A DNA stretch of 64,000 nt. It comes from Erwinia endophytica (GTDB lineage: Bacteria > Pseudomonadota > Gammaproteobacteria > Enterobacterales > Enterobacteriaceae). The notes under the pieces were generated by a model that was given only the letters and a program-made list of their open reading frames with translations, was not told where the DNA came from and did not search any database. The DNA is taken from assembly GCF_009295515.1 (NCBI RefSeq), contig NZ_RQVV01000023.1, forward strand, positions 104,388-168,387, in the 5' to 3' direction. Below are positions 28,982-39,125 of the stretch, in pieces; position 1 is the first letter of the stretch; each line of letters begins with the position of its first letter. Both the position numbers and the translations under genes were made by a program.

Positions 28982-29647
28982 ATGATTTCCTTCTCTTCAC
29001 GTCAGCGCACCCAGGCGTTGATCTGGTTGTCGCTGTTCCATGTGCTGGTGATCACCTCCAGTAACTATCTGGTACAACTGCCGGTTTCTATCTTTGGTCT
29101 GCATACCACCTGGGGAGCCTTCAGCTTTCCATTTATTTTCCTCGCGACCGATTTAACCGTGCGGATTTTTGGCGCGCCGCTGGCCCGTCGCATCATCCTT
29201 GCGGTCATGATCCCGGCATTGTTTATCTCTTATGTCGTCTCTTCGCTGTTTTATCAGGGCCAATGGCAGGGCGTTGCCGCACTGGCGCACGTTAACCTGT
29301 TCGTCGCCCGTATTGCCGGCGCCAGTTTTATGGCCTATGCGTTGGGACAAATGCTGGATGTGCATGTATTCAACCGTTTGCGTAAACTGCCGCAGTGGTG
29401 GATAGCACCCGCTTCGGCAATGTTTCTTGGCAATATCAGCGATACCATGGCCTTCTTCTTTATCGCCTTTTACAAAAGTCAGGATCCGTTTATGGCCCGG
29501 CACTGGGTGGAAATCGCCCTGGTGGATTACAGCTTCAAAGTGATAGTCTGCATGGCTTTCTTCCTGCCAGCCTACGGTGTCCTGTTGAATGCCACACTGA
29601 AGCGCTTAGCGGAAAAATCCAATAGCGCCCAGGTAAACTTCAGCTAA
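28982..29647 (+). CDS. yhhQ: YhhQ, queuosine-precursor transporter
   Basis: YhhQ is an integral membrane protein of the ECF-S/VUT family (DUF165), 221 residues as in E. coli, where it imports preQ0 and preQ1 for queuosine salvage. Six or so hydrophobic segments are seen. Family residues include FPFIFLATDLTVRIFG (about residues 48-63) and GNISDTMAFFFIAF near residue 150. The ATG is preceded by AAAGGCCACATA. I see no obvious preQ1 riboswitch in the 230 bases upstream. Confidence 0.93.
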   Translation: MISFSSRQRTQALIWLSLFHVLVITSSNYLVQLPVSIFGLHTTWGAFSFPFIFLATDLTVRIFGAPLARRIILAVMIPALFISYVVSSLFYQGQWQGVAALAHVNLFVARIAGASFMAYALGQMLDVHVFNRLRKLPQWWIAPASAMFLGNISDTMAFFFIAFYKSQDPFMARHWVEIALVDYSFKVIVCMAFFLPAYGVLLNATLKRLAEKSNSAQVNFS

Positions 29648-29743
29648 GCTGCATTCTGTCACAAGTGTCGGTTGCTTTTGCCAGCTGATTACTATTGTAT
29701 GAGTGGCTGTAACAAGCACACGACTAACGTAAAAGGGATCATG

Positions 29744-30304
29744 ATGCGTAACTTACTGAAATACGCCGGTATCGGTTTACTGGTGGTTGGACTGACCGCC
29801 TGCGACGGCAAAAAAGATGATAAAGCCGCCGCCGATAACCATGGCGCCAGCAGCGATCAAAGCAGCCAGAACGTGACCCTGATGAACGGCAAGTTGAGTT
29901 TCTCACTGCCCGCAGGCATGTCCGATCAAAGCGGCAAGCTGGGAACTCAGGCTAATAATATGCATGTCTATGCGGATGCATCGGGTCAAAAAGCAATTAT
30001 TGTGATTGAAGGCGACAGCACCACCGAAGGGCTGGATGTGCTGTCTAAACGCCTGGAACAGCAGCAGCGCGACCGCGATCCACAGTTGCAGGTAGTGACC
30101 AATAAATCAATCGAGTTAAAAGGTCAGCCCGCTCAGCAGCTGGACACGGTGATTTCGGCCAGGAACCAGTCATCCTGGTCATCGGTTATCTTAGCGAAAA
30201 CCGACGACAAGCTGCTCACCCTGCAAATAAGTCTGCCCGCGGACAATCAGCAGCAGTCACAGACTGAAGCGGAAAACATCATCAATACTATCGTGCTGAA
30301 GTAA
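29744..30304 (+). CDS. dcrB: DcrB, periplasmic lipoprotein
   Basis: DcrB is a 186-residue lipoprotein, matching E. coli DcrB, which is needed for adsorption or DNA entry of phages C1 and C6 and is linked to membrane integrity. The lipobox LTAC places the lipidated Cys at residue 20. The linker is rich in Asp, Lys and Ala, and then comes the conserved body [20 protein letters not shown]. Two adjacent ATG codons exist; the second (29744) has the better spacing to AAGGG. A good terminator follows. In E. coli the next gene is yhhS, but here the iol island intervenes. Confidence 0.93.
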   Translation: MRNLLKYAGIGLLVVGLTACDGKKDDKAAADNHGASSDQSSQNVTLMNGKLSFSLPAGMSDQSGKLGTQANNMHVYADASGQKAIIVIEGDSTTEGLDVLSKRLEQQQRDRDPQLQVVTNKSIELKGQPAQQLDTVISARNQSSWSSVILAKTDDKLLTLQISLPADNQQQSQTEAENIINTIVLK

Positions 30305-30309
30305 TCCGC

Positions 30310-30338
30310 ATCCCCTGCCACTGCCGGCAGGGGATTTT
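30310..30338 (+). terminator. dcrB rho-independent terminator
   Basis: ATCCCCTGCC and GGCAGGGGAT make a 10-bp stem with a 6-base loop, followed by TTTT. It lies just after the dcrB stop and marks the left edge of the iol island. Confidence 0.9.
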
Positions 30339-30354
30339 CCAGACTGATTAGCTG

Positions 30355-31251
30355 TTACAAACCCGCATATTCGCGAATGTATTTCCTTGCTTTTAGCGCA
30401 TACTCAAAGGGATTAGCTAAAGCCGGATCCTGCTCAGCCTCCACCACCATCCAGCCTCGGTAACCCGCATCATCCAGCAGCTTAAACACCGGTATAAAGT
30501 CAATCACTCCGTCTCCGGGTACGGTGAAGGTGCCTTTTTTCACGCCTTCGAGGAAAGAAAGCCGCTGTCTTTTAACTTGTGCCACTACCTCATCACGCAC
30601 ATCTTTCAGATGCACATGATTAATACGGAGCAGGTGCTTCTCCAGAATTGCCAACATCTTCGCCTGGCTGTTTTCCGAATAGTAGGCATGGCCCGTGTCA
30701 AACAGCAGACAGACATCATCGTTAGTGTGTTGCATAAACCGGTCGATCTCTTCCGTGGTTTGGATCCCCGTGCCCATATGGTGATGCAGGCAGACCTGCA
30801 TTCCCTTCTCCGCCGCTAACTTCGCCAGTTCGTTATAACCTTCAACGGTTAATCGCCACTCTTCATCAGTGAAACAGGGTTTCTCTTCCAGCACTGGCAG
30901 CGTCGTACCCTGAATACTTCGGCTCTGTTCGGAACAACCGATCACCCTGGCACCCATCGCATGTAAAAAATCACGATGATTGATAAACTCATCGATGGTT
31001 TTCGCCTTATCGCCGTTGGCAAAAAAGGTACTGAACCAGGCATTACAGATCTGGATGCCACGCATATCCAGCATCGGTTTCAATACCGCTGGATCGCGAG
31101 GATATTTGCTACCGACTTCACTACCGCTAAAACCCGCCAGCGCCATTTCACTGACAATCTGCTGGAAGGTGTTTTCTCCCCCCAGTTCTGGCATGTCATC
31201 ATTGGTCCAGCCAATCGGGGCGATGGCCAGCTTCACATTATTTTTATTCAT
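30355..31251 (-). CDS. iolE: IolE, inosose dehydratase
   Basis: IolE dehydrates 2-keto-myo-inositol (scyllo-inosose) to 3D-(3,5/4)-trihydroxycyclohexane-1,2-dione (EC 4.2.1.44), step 2 of inositol breakdown. It is an AP-endonuclease-2-type TIM barrel of 298 residues. The start [20 protein letters not shown] is diagnostic for the family. Metal-ligand candidates include HHHMGTG (about residue 155), [11 protein letters not shown], and MVVEAEQD near the end. Two ATG codons are adjacent; 31251 lies seven bases from GAGG. It is the last gene of iolD-iolG-iolH-iolE and ends 51 bases from the dcrB terminator. Confidence 0.95.
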   Translation of the reverse strand: MNKNNVKLAIAPIGWTNDDMPELGGENTFQQIVSEMALAGFSGSEVGSKYPRDPAVLKPMLDMRGIQICNAWFSTFFANGDKAKTIDEFINHRDFLHAMGARVIGCSEQSRSIQGTTLPVLEEKPCFTDEEWRLTVEGYNELAKLAAEKGMQVCLHHHMGTGIQTTEEIDRFMQHTNDDVCLLFDTGHAYYSENSQAKMLAILEKHLLRINHVHLKDVRDEVVAQVKRQRLSFLEGVKKGTFTVPGDGVIDFIPVFKLLDDAGYRGWMVVEAEQDPALANPFEYALKARKYIREYAGL

Positions 31252-31294
31252 CATCGTGCCTCACTCATCGATAAAGCGGATACGTCGCCCAACA

Positions 31295-32179
31295 TCAGCG
31301 GTTCAACAATTCGCGCTCAATAAGCTCACGGGTTTCTACTGCCTGATACGGCATTTTTTCCGGATAGCCGAACAATGAAGCGGCAATGATTGACTCGCCG
31401 CCGACCTTGTAAGTACGGTTAGCGAAATCCATCTCACGCAGTGTCTGGAATAAGGTCGGAAAATCCACTTCGCCTTCGCCGACACCAACGTGCTGGTGAA
31501 TAGTGGCATCCACACCCGGCGGGTTAATGATGTAGCGGCAATTTTTGGTGTGGTTCATGGTATCGGCGATTAACACATGTGACAGATCGCCCCCCGCATA
31601 CTCCAGCATGGCTTTTACATCTCCCTTGCCTTTGTCATAGAAGAAAGTGTGCGGCACGCTGTAAAGATACTTGACGTTCTCACTGCGGAACGACTTGACC
31701 AGATCGGCGGTTTCGTTATTTTCTTCGCAGAAATCCCACGGATGAGACTGGATTTCAATGCGAATCCCCTCACGTTCGACAATTGGCAGCAGCTCCTCCA
31801 TTGAGCGGTAGAACATCTCTTCACAGATTTCCGGCTCGTTTGGCGTCCCGGAAAGTTCGGTATTAATCACCTGAACCCCGGTTTCTACCGCAATTTCAAT
31901 CATGCGTTTCCAGTTACGCACAGCCGCCTGGCGACGCGCTTCATCAGGCCCGGACCAGCGGTACACCACGATCCAGGAGGAAATTTCCAGCCCGGTTTCA
32001 CGCAGCGCTTTTTTATACTCAGTGATGACCTCCCGACTGGCTTTCGGGTGTTTATAAAATGGGTTGATCTGCGGATGCGGCGACTGCTCGATATACTTGT
32101 AGCCCCACTCAGCAACCTGGTGGACCATTTTAGTGATCCCCAGGTCTTTAATGACATCCACATCAAAGGCAATCTTCAT
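31295..32179 (-). CDS. iolH: IolH-like sugar phosphate isomerase/epimerase
   Basis: This 294-residue AP-endonuclease-2-fold TIM barrel resembles IolH of inositol operons, whose exact reaction is not established. Visible features are the start MKIAFDVDVIKDLGITKMVH, likely metal-binding residues in INTELSGTPNEPE and IEIQSHPWDF, and HVLIADTMNH and HQHVGVGEGEVDF further on. GGGAG lies seven bases before the ATG. It is 64 bases after iolG and 43 before iolE, and so in the same transcript. It may interconvert inososes, but this is only inferred from context. Confidence 0.85.
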   Translation of the reverse strand: MKIAFDVDVIKDLGITKMVHQVAEWGYKYIEQSPHPQINPFYKHPKASREVITEYKKALRETGLEISSWIVVYRWSGPDEARRQAAVRNWKRMIEIAVETGVQVINTELSGTPNEPEICEEMFYRSMEELLPIVEREGIRIEIQSHPWDFCEENNETADLVKSFRSENVKYLYSVPHTFFYDKGKGDVKAMLEYAGGDLSHVLIADTMNHTKNCRYIINPPGVDATIHQHVGVGEGEVDFPTLFQTLREMDFANRTYKVGGESIIAASLFGYPEKMPYQAVETRELIERELLNR

Positions 32180-32243
32180 TGTTGTCTCCCTGATAGGTCG
32201 TTGGGTAGCGTCCCGCGCCTCAACGAGGGACAGATGGGGCTAT

Positions 32244-33260
32244 CTATGGTCGGTGGTAGAACGCCGGACGCGGCGGTAGCTCAATGGCTTCGATCGTCCC
32301 GCTTTGCTGCGCCTTCAGGCAGGCATCTGCGGCAACCGAAGCCGCATAACCGTCCCAGGCGGACGGGCCCTGGAGCTGAGCCGCCGTCGCATCATTAATA
32401 AAAGCCTGCAACTCAACGTTATAAGCGTCAATAAAGCGATCCTTCCAGTCAGTAAGGATGGTAGTGGCCAGCTTAGCGTCTTTACGCATCTGCACTGAAG
32501 CAGGCTCTGGCAACGTCGCGATACCACTTTCCCCGACCACTTCACACTGAATGTCATAGCCGTAAGCGCAGTTCACAAAGATCTCCACATCGATGCGGAT
32601 CCCTTTTCGTGTTTCAAACAGCACCACCTGCGGATCACGTAGCCGGGCATGGGTGTTTTTGCTGGAACGTGGGAACACCACTTGCACCGTTTTATAATCG
32701 TCATCGGTCAGCCAGCGCAACACATCCAGCTCATGGATCAGCGTATTGGTAATCGCCATATCGGTAGTGTAGTTTTCCGCCACCGTTGGATTGCGATGCG
32801 CGCAATGCAGCATCAACGGCTCGCCGATGTCACCATTGGTGATCACCTGCTTGAGCGCGCGATAACCAGCATCGTAAGGCCGCATAAAACCAACCTGCAC
32901 CAAACGTTTACCGTGGGCGATCTCCGCATCCACGATACGGCGGCAACCTTCCGCGCTCATCGCCAGCGGCTTTTCACAGAACACGGGTTTACCTGCCGCA
33001 ATCGCCGCAAGAGTAAACTCTTCGTGGGTCGGATCCCAGGAAGTGATAATCAGCGCATCCACGCCCTGCGAACGGATAACATCATGACCGTTGGCATACA
33101 CTTCAGCATCCAACGCTAAACGACTGACGATGCCTTTTGCGCCATCAATATTGATATCGGAAACCGCCACCACTTCCGCGCCCTGCAGTACTTTGCTGCA
33201 ACGACGGATGTGTTCCTGACCGATTGCACCGGCGCCGATTACGCCAAGTTTCAGAGTCAT
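32244..33260 (-). CDS. iolG: IolG, inositol 2-dehydrogenase
   Basis: IolG oxidises myo-inositol to scyllo-inosose with NAD+ (EC 1.1.1.18), the first step of the pathway. It is a GFO/IDH/MocA family member of 338 residues. The Rossmann motif GAGAIGQEH is at residues 9-17, EKP with catalytic Lys97 at 96-98, and the catalytic His at 176 in TLIHELDV. Residue 172 is Asn here, whereas I recall Asp at that place in the Bacillus subtilis enzyme. This might matter for proton relay or be normal in enterics. AAGGAA precedes the ATG. It is the second gene of iolDGHE. Confidence 0.93.
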   Translation of the reverse strand: MTLKLGVIGAGAIGQEHIRRCSKVLQGAEVVAVSDINIDGAKGIVSRLALDAEVYANGHDVIRSQGVDALIITSWDPTHEEFTLAAIAAGKPVFCEKPLAMSAEGCRRIVDAEIAHGKRLVQVGFMRPYDAGYRALKQVITNGDIGEPLMLHCAHRNPTVAENYTTDMAITNTLIHELDVLRWLTDDDYKTVQVVFPRSSKNTHARLRDPQVVLFETRKGIRIDVEIFVNCAYGYDIQCEVVGESGIATLPEPASVQMRKDAKLATTILTDWKDRFIDAYNVELQAFINDATAAQLQGPSAWDGYAASVAADACLKAQQSGTIEAIELPPRPAFYHRP

Positions 33261-33360
33261 AAGAGTTCCTTAATGTGTAGGGTTCAGTCGGAACGTCAGC
33301 GCTGCCATTTATCTGTAGGCATGGGTTGCCGTCCGAGAGTAAGGTAGAAAAATCAGGAAA

Positions 33361-35301
33361 TTAGTATTTGCGAGCCTGCTCAATATGCTCATTAAGCATC
33401 CGTGCTACCGCATCCACGCGTGCGGATTCAGAAACCTGCGCGCCGCCGACACGCCACCAACTGAAATATTTGTGTACCATGGTTTTCGGCAGTACTTTGA
33501 TATCGATAAGAGTGGAGACCGACGACTGGTGTACTTCTTCCAGCGCCTGTTTGAGTTCCCCAAGCGTGGTGACACGCCATGTTTTACAACCGTAACCTGC
33601 CGCAATCGCCGCAAAATCAACGGGCACGAATCCGCCATTAAGTTTGCCGCTTTCTGCATTACGGAACCGGAATTCAGTGGTGAAGCTGTCCATCCCGTGC
33701 TCCATTTGCAGGTTGTTGATACACCCATTGGTCATATTGTCGAAAAGGATCACATTGATCCTGGCGTTCTCCTGAATAGAGGTGACCAGTTCTGAGTGCA
33801 GCATCATGAAAGAGCCATCACCAACCAGCGTGTAGACCTCGCGCTGCGGCTCAGCCAGCTTGACCCCCAGCGAGGCGCCCACTTCATACCCCATGCAGGA
33901 GTAACCGTACTCAACGTGATAGCTGTTGTAATCTTTGGTACGCCAGACGCGTTGCAGATCGCCCGGCAAGCTACCTGCCGCGGCGACGATCACGGAATCC
34001 TTTGGGAGATGTTCATTCAGCGTCCCCAGTACGCTACTCTGTGTCAGGAATGAGTGGGTCAGACGGTTAAATTCGGCATAGACCGCGTCACGATCCAAAT
34101 GATCGTCAATTTCCGGCACAAAGCCGTCGTGACTGTAGACCGCCTGATAAACACGCTGGGTTTCCTTCAGCAACCTGCTCTGCGCCTGTGTCACTTGTTC
34201 ACCCCAGCCACTGGTGAATCCTTGCACCGCCAGCCGCTTATTCAGCGTCGTCAGTGCCTCACGCGCATCGGCCACTACTTGCACGGCATCCAGTTTGTAA
34301 GCGTCAAAATTACTGATGTTAATATTGATGTAACTGACATCCGGATTGTGGAAAATCCATTTTGATGAGGTCGTAAAATCGGTGTAACGGGTTCCGACGC
34401 CTATCACCAGATCAGCCTCTTTTGCCAGCAAATTCGCCGCAAGACAGCCCGTTTCACCCACGCCGCCAACGTTGAGTGGATGATCCGAGACGATCGTCCC
34501 TTTACCCGCCTGGGTTTCGGCAAAGGGGAGCTGATAACGCTCGGCAAACTGACATAGCGCCTCACCCGCCTCAGAATATTTCACCCCGCCGCCACAGATA
34601 ATCAATGGCTTACGTTTACCGGCCATCAGCTTCAGCGCCATGGCCAATTGTGCTTCCGTTGGCAAACGGCGATCCACCAGATGCACACGCTTATGGAAGA
34701 AATAATCCGGGTAATCATAGGCTTCACCCTGTACGTCCTGCGGTAGACAGAGGGTCACCGCGCCAGTTTCAGCGGGATCGGTCAGCACGCGCATGGCATT
34801 GATACAGGCGGTCATCAGTTGTTCCGGACGATTAACCCGATCCCAGTATTTACTGACCGCGCGGAAAGCATCATTGGTGCTGATACTCAAATCGTGACTT
34901 TGCTCGATCTGCTGCAACACCGGATCTGGCTGACGGCTGGCAAACACATCGCCCGGTAGCAATAACAAAGGAATGCGGTTGGCAGAAGCGGTGCCTGCCG
35001 CAGTAATCATATTGGCGGCCCCTGGCCCTACAGAAGAGGTACAGGCGATGATTTCCCTGCGCAATTTTTGTTTGGCATAACCAATGGCGGCATGGGCCAT
35101 CCCCTGTTCATTACGTCCCTGATACACCACCAGGTCGCCACTGTCCTGTTCCAGAGCCTGGCCCAGACCCAGCACATTACCATGACCAAAGATGGCAAAA
35201 ATGCCCTTCACAAACTTAGTCTCAACGCCATCTACCGACAGATACTGGTTATCCAGAAATCTGACCAAAGCTTGTGCTGTGGTTAATCTGATCTTAGCCA
35301 T
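33361..35301 (-). CDS. iolD: IolD, trihydroxycyclohexane-1,2-dione hydrolase
   Basis: IolD opens the ring of 3D-(3,5/4)-trihydroxycyclohexane-1,2-dione to 5-deoxy-D-glucuronate (EC 3.7.1.22), using thiamine diphosphate. The 646 residues have the three-domain TPP fold of acetolactate-synthase relatives. The catalytic Glu region is [14 protein letters not shown] (about residues 55-68). The central domain follows, and the TPP/Mg motif [14 protein letters not shown] runs to NMTNGC near residue 525. AAGGAACAACAA precedes the ATG. It is the first gene of iolDGHE, with iolG 100 bases on. The 677-base region upstream, shared with divergent iolC, carries the promoters. Confidence 0.96.
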   Translation of the reverse strand: MAKIRLTTAQALVRFLDNQYLSVDGVETKFVKGIFAIFGHGNVLGLGQALEQDSGDLVVYQGRNEQGMAHAAIGYAKQKLRREIIACTSSVGPGAANMITAAGTASANRIPLLLLPGDVFASRQPDPVLQQIEQSHDLSISTNDAFRAVSKYWDRVNRPEQLMTACINAMRVLTDPAETGAVTLCLPQDVQGEAYDYPDYFFHKRVHLVDRRLPTEAQLAMALKLMAGKRKPLIICGGGVKYSEAGEALCQFAERYQLPFAETQAGKGTIVSDHPLNVGGVGETGCLAANLLAKEADLVIGVGTRYTDFTTSSKWIFHNPDVSYININISNFDAYKLDAVQVVADAREALTTLNKRLAVQGFTSGWGEQVTQAQSRLLKETQRVYQAVYSHDGFVPEIDDHLDRDAVYAEFNRLTHSFLTQSSVLGTLNEHLPKDSVIVAAAGSLPGDLQRVWRTKDYNSYHVEYGYSCMGYEVGASLGVKLAEPQREVYTLVGDGSFMMLHSELVTSIQENARINVILFDNMTNGCINNLQMEHGMDSFTTEFRFRNAESGKLNGGFVPVDFAAIAAGYGCKTWRVTTLGELKQALEEVHQSSVSTLIDIKVLPKTMVHKYFSWWRVGGAQVSESARVDAVARMLNEHIEQARKY

Positions 35302-35978
35302 TTGTTGTTCCTTAGCGGTACAGCGCCAGGCCCAAACCTGCCGCAGTTCGCATGAGTGGTCGCCACGGTGTGCGATAAAAGGCGACGGCTGTCAGTGAAA
35401 CGAGATGCGATTATAAACAAATATTTTTTTCACTAAATACAATTACAGAAGAAATATTTCATTTTGCGAGGGAGATCAAATTATGTAATAAAAACGTTAC
35501 ATGGAAGGGGGTCTGACAGACAAATCCATCAGGGAGAAAACGCGACAAACAGTGAATATTAAATTTTGTTTAAATTCAAATAGTTAACCACATTAATAGC
35601 ACGGACTTTCGCGCCGCGTCACATCGCTCTGCAAGTGGGATAATCAGTGACCATTTGATCTACCGTGATCCTGCCCGGAAGAGTTTTATCCATCTCACAT
35701 TATCGGGTTAAAAATTTCAATTTATGTTGAATTTGAAATTTTCATTCTTCATACTGATTAATATATCCCGTCCGGTTTCCGAAAAAAACAGATTCCGGAA
35801 GTACCTCGGGAGAAGCGCAATTGAATTGGCCTGGCCTCAAATAATTTGGGCTACAGGAAGACGGTCAGCGCGAGCTTTTCCAGTCACTTACTCTGGTAAG
35901 TAACTGATGTGTGCTGATACTGCCAACACACCTGTAACCTGAAACATGAAGGGGATATCACAGAAGGAATAAACAGGT
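35302..35978. promoter_or_regulatory. iolD-iolC divergent control region with palindrome
   Basis: This 677-base, A/T-rich gap has no convincing gene. It holds a perfect 10-bp inverted repeat, AAAATTTCAA (35711-35720) and TTGAAATTTT (35733-35742), with a further TTGAA half-site between the arms. This is the strongest candidate for an IolR operator. The region also contains several A/T-rich promoter-like stretches near 35400-35480 and 35560-35600. Both iolDGHE and iolCR should start here. Confidence 0.6.
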
Positions 35979-37898
35979 ATGAGTACACAACAGAAACGGC
36001 TTGATGTGATTTGTATCGGGCGAATTGCCGTTGACCTCTATGGTCAGCAGATCGGCGCCAGACTGGAAGACATGAGTACATTTTCCAAATATCTTGGCGG
36101 TTCATCTGGCAATGTGGCGTACGGTACTGCCATACAGGGCCTGAAATCCGCGATGTTGGCCCGGGTCGGCGACGAACATATGGGCCGCTTTCTGCGGGAA
36201 GAATTGCAACGCGTCGGCGCCGATACGGAATACCTGATTACCGATAAAGAACGCCTCACCGGACTGGTGTTACTGGGGATCAAAGATCAGGATACCTTTC
36301 CGTTGGTGTTTTACCGTGACAATTGCGCGGATATGGGTCTGAAGCCGGATGATATAAAAGAAGAGTACATCGCCTCTGCTCGCGCCGTCGCCGTCACAGG
36401 AACCCATCTTTCCCATCCGGACACCCGGGCCGCCGTGCTAAAAGCGTTGGAAATTGCCCGACGTAACAGGTTACGTACCGCGCTGGATATCGATTATCGC
36501 CCGGTATTGTGGGGACTGACCTCACTGGGGGATGGTGAAACACGTTTCATTGCATCACAACATGTAACCCAACAATTGCAGGAAGTGCTGCACTATTTCG
36601 ATTTAGTGGTAGGTACGGAAGAAGAGTTTCATATTGCCGGTGGCAGTACCGATACGCTGACCGCGCTGAAAAATGTCCGACAGGCGAGCAAAGCGACGCT
36701 GGTCTGCAAACGTGGCGCCATGGGATGTGTCGTGCTGGAAGGCGAGATCCCGGACCGCTGGGAACAAACCAAACTGCAAAGCGGCGTACAAGTGGAAGTG
36801 CTGAACGTGTTGGGTGCCGGGGACGCGTTTATGTCCGGGTTACTACGCGGCTGGCTGAATGACGAGAGCTGGGAGCAGGCCTGCCGTTATGCCAATGCCT
36901 GTGGCGCACTGGTTGTATCACGTCACGGTTGCGCTCCAGCCATGCCAACCAAAGCAGAACTGGATGACTTTCTCAGCCGTGATAAAGAGGTGTCACGTCC
37001 GGATCTGGACCTGCGCCTTAATCATCTGCATCGGGTGACAACCCGTAAACAGCTGTGGCCTGAGTTGTGCGTGTTTGCTTTTGATCATCGTAAGCAACTG
37101 TTGGATATGGCCAGTGAAGCGGGAGTAGATAGCTCGCGTCTGCCGGTACTGAAGCAACTTCTGCTACACGCCGCTGAAGAGGCTGCCACAGAAGCAGGGC
37201 TGGCGAACCGCAGCGGCATTCTGGCAGATACCACTTATGGACAACCCGCGCTGAATGCCATCACCGGTAAAGGATGGTGGATTGGCCGGCCAATCGAGCT
37301 ACCGGGTTCACGCCCGCTGCGTCTGGAACACGGCAATATTGGGTCGCAGTTAGTCGACTGGCCGCTGGAACACGTGGTGAAATGTCTGATCTTTTATCAC
37401 CCACACGACGATGCGGCGCTGCGTCAGGAGCAGGATGAACTGATCCTCGACGTGTGGAAGGGCTGTAATAAAACCGGTCATGAACTACTGCTGGAAGTCA
37501 TTCTGCCGGAGAGCAACCCAGACAAGAAAGAATCTTACTATCTGGATATCCTCCGCCACTTCTATTCCCTGGGTATTCAACCGGATTGGTGGAAACTGCC
37601 ACCGTTGTCGCTGGAAAGCTGGCAGGCAATCAGCCCGTTGATCGAGCAGCAGGATCCGTACTGTCGCGGCATTTTGATCCTCGGTCTGGACGCCCCGGAA
37701 GAGAAGTTGAGAGCCGGTTTCGCTGCTGCGGCCAAAGCGCCGTGGGTGAAAGGCTTCGCGGTAGGCCGCACGATCTTCAGCCAGCCTTCCCGTCAATGGC
37801 TACAAGGTGAACTGGACGACAGGACACTGATTAACGAGGTCAAAAATAACTATCTACGGCTGATTAACGCCTGGCGTGCTGAGCGCCCAACCACATAA
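35979..37898 (+). CDS. iolC: IolC, 5-dehydro-2-deoxygluconokinase fused to DUF2090 domain
   Basis: The N-terminal part (about residues 1-325) is a PfkB-family kinase that phosphorylates 2-deoxy-5-keto-D-gluconate (EC 2.7.1.92). It has an N-terminal GGSSGNVAYG and the catalytic-base motif GAGDAFMSGLLRG near residue 275. The C-terminal part (about 330-639) is a DUF2090 domain, beginning VTTRKQLWPELCVFAFDHRK and ending in a TIM-barrel-like AVGRTIFSQPSRQW. DUF2090 resembles class I aldolases and may perform the next step, cleavage to malonate semialdehyde and DHAP. No separate iolJ is present. It is the first gene of iolC-iolR. Confidence 0.95.
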   Translation: MSTQQKRLDVICIGRIAVDLYGQQIGARLEDMSTFSKYLGGSSGNVAYGTAIQGLKSAMLARVGDEHMGRFLREELQRVGADTEYLITDKERLTGLVLLGIKDQDTFPLVFYRDNCADMGLKPDDIKEEYIASARAVAVTGTHLSHPDTRAAVLKALEIARRNRLRTALDIDYRPVLWGLTSLGDGETRFIASQHVTQQLQEVLHYFDLVVGTEEEFHIAGGSTDTLTALKNVRQASKATLVCKRGAMGCVVLEGEIPDRWEQTKLQSGVQVEVLNVLGAGDAFMSGLLRGWLNDESWEQACRYANACGALVVSRHGCAPAMPTKAELDDFLSRDKEVSRPDLDLRLNHLHRVTTRKQLWPELCVFAFDHRKQLLDMASEAGVDSSRLPVLKQLLLHAAEEAATEAGLANRSGILADTTYGQPALNAITGKGWWIGRPIELPGSRPLRLEHGNIGSQLVDWPLEHVVKCLIFYHPHDDAALRQEQDELILDVWKGCNKTGHELLLEVILPESNPDKKESYYLDILRHFYSLGIQPDWWKLPPLSLESWQAISPLIEQQDPYCRGILILGLDAPEEKLRAGFAAAAKAPWVKGFAVGRTIFSQPSRQWLQGELDDRTLINEVKNNYLRLINAWRAERPTT

Positions 37899-38031
37899 TC
37901 AGTGGCTAAAGAGGCGAGTATTCCCTTCTTTTTAAGTTAAGTGCCCTCTGCTGCCAAACATGGGGGCTTAATTCTCGCTACGAAGTAAAATCTCCTGGAA
38001 ATGACGCTAATTCCCTCTCAATCTGTGATTT

Positions 38032-38051
38032 ATTTCATATCCCGATGAAAT
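38032..38051. promoter_or_regulatory. Palindrome upstream of iolR, candidate IolR operator
   Basis: ATTTCAT-ATCCCG-ATGAAAT is a perfect 7-bp inverted repeat with a 6-base spacer, about 100 bases before the iolR ATG. It resembles the TTTCA-type arms upstream of iolC. Position and symmetry suggest autoregulation, but there is no experimental evidence in view. Confidence 0.5.
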
Positions 38052-38147
38052 AGATCGCCTGCTTTACGTTAACAAGTGAAATTTTTTGTTCATCTGATAG
38101 AATACCAGGCAAATGGACATGGCTTATTTTTTTAGCGAGCTGAAGTA

Positions 38148-38990
38148 ATGACCAATAACCCGACCCAGCTTTCCCTGTTGCAGGACGATATTCGTCGCCG
38201 CTATGACACCCTGAGTAAGCGCCTGAAACAGGTGGCTCGCTATATTCTCGATAACAGCAACAACATTGCTTTTGACACCGTAGCCTCAATTGCTCATCAG
38301 GCTGATGTGCCGCCTTCCACGCTGATCCGCTTCTCAAACGCTTTTGGTTTCAGCGGCTTCAACGAAATGAAACAGGTCTTTCGCCAGCATCTGATGGAAG
38401 AGACGGTAAACTATACCGAGCGGGCACGACTGTTTCGCCAGACCGCGACAGATGAAACCGCCACCTCGCCGGAGAATCCAGCCGAAATCCTTAACGTGTT
38501 CACCATGGTGAACTCACAGGCGTTGCAACAATTAGCAATGCAGACCCACCCGGAACAACTCAATAAAGCCGTTGAACTGCTGAATCAGGCAGAGAATATC
38601 TATGTGATCGGCCTGCGTCGCTCGTTCAGCGTGGCGTCATATTTGACTTATGCCTTGCGTCATCTGGAGCGACGCGCATTTCTGATCGATGGTCTGGGCG
38701 GGATGTTTACCGAGCAACTGAGCATGGTGAACCCAAAAGATGTGGTGATCGCTATCAGCTATTCCCCTTACGCGCGGGAAGCGATGGAGTTGGTCGAGTT
38801 AGGCGCTAAACGTGGCGCGCATCAGATTGCCATTACAGACAGTCAGGTCAGTCCGCTGGCCGCCTTCAGTGATGTCTGTTTTGTGGTGCGGGAAGCGCAG
38901 GTTGATGGTTTTCGCTCTCAGGTCGCCTCCCTGTGCCTGGCACAAACACTCGCCGTTTCACTGGCCCTGAATAACGTCGAAAAAACATAA
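38148..38990 (+). CDS. iolR: IolR, RpiR-family regulator of inositol genes
   Basis: This 280-residue RpiR-type regulator has an N-terminal helix-turn-helix (about residues 17-77: LKQVARYILDNSNNIAFDTV, then ADVPPSTLIRFSNAFGFSGF) and a C-terminal SIS sugar-binding domain (about 125-260, with IYVIGLRRSFSVASYLTYAL and VVIAISYSPYAREAMELVEL). In Salmonella the IolR of this family represses the iol genes until an inositol intermediate binds. The ribosome-binding site is weak (GAGCTGAAGTA). It lies 250 bases after iolC with its own palindrome, followed by a strong terminator. Confidence 0.92.
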   Translation: MTNNPTQLSLLQDDIRRRYDTLSKRLKQVARYILDNSNNIAFDTVASIAHQADVPPSTLIRFSNAFGFSGFNEMKQVFRQHLMEETVNYTERARLFRQTATDETATSPENPAEILNVFTMVNSQALQQLAMQTHPEQLNKAVELLNQAENIYVIGLRRSFSVASYLTYALRHLERRAFLIDGLGGMFTEQLSMVNPKDVVIAISYSPYAREAMELVELGAKRGAHQIAITDSQVSPLAAFSDVCFVVREAQVDGFRSQVASLCLAQTLAVSLALNNVEKT

Positions 38991-39019
38991 AAAAACAGGT
39001 GGAATTTTCCACCCGTTTT
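38991..39019. terminator. Terminator after iolR
   Basis: GGTGGA (38998-39003) and TCCACC (39008-39013) form a short stem with a 4-base loop, flanked by an A-run on the left and TTTTT on the right. It can stop transcription from iolR, and from iolA-iolB on the other strand. Confidence 0.8.
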
Positions 39020-39125
39020 TCGCTGATTCGTTTCATTTATCAGTGGTTATTTTCGCCTGCCGTCGTCTGTCGCGATTATTCGCATCCTCCAGCCTGGCGG
39101 TACGTCGTTCACATCTTTCACGGCA

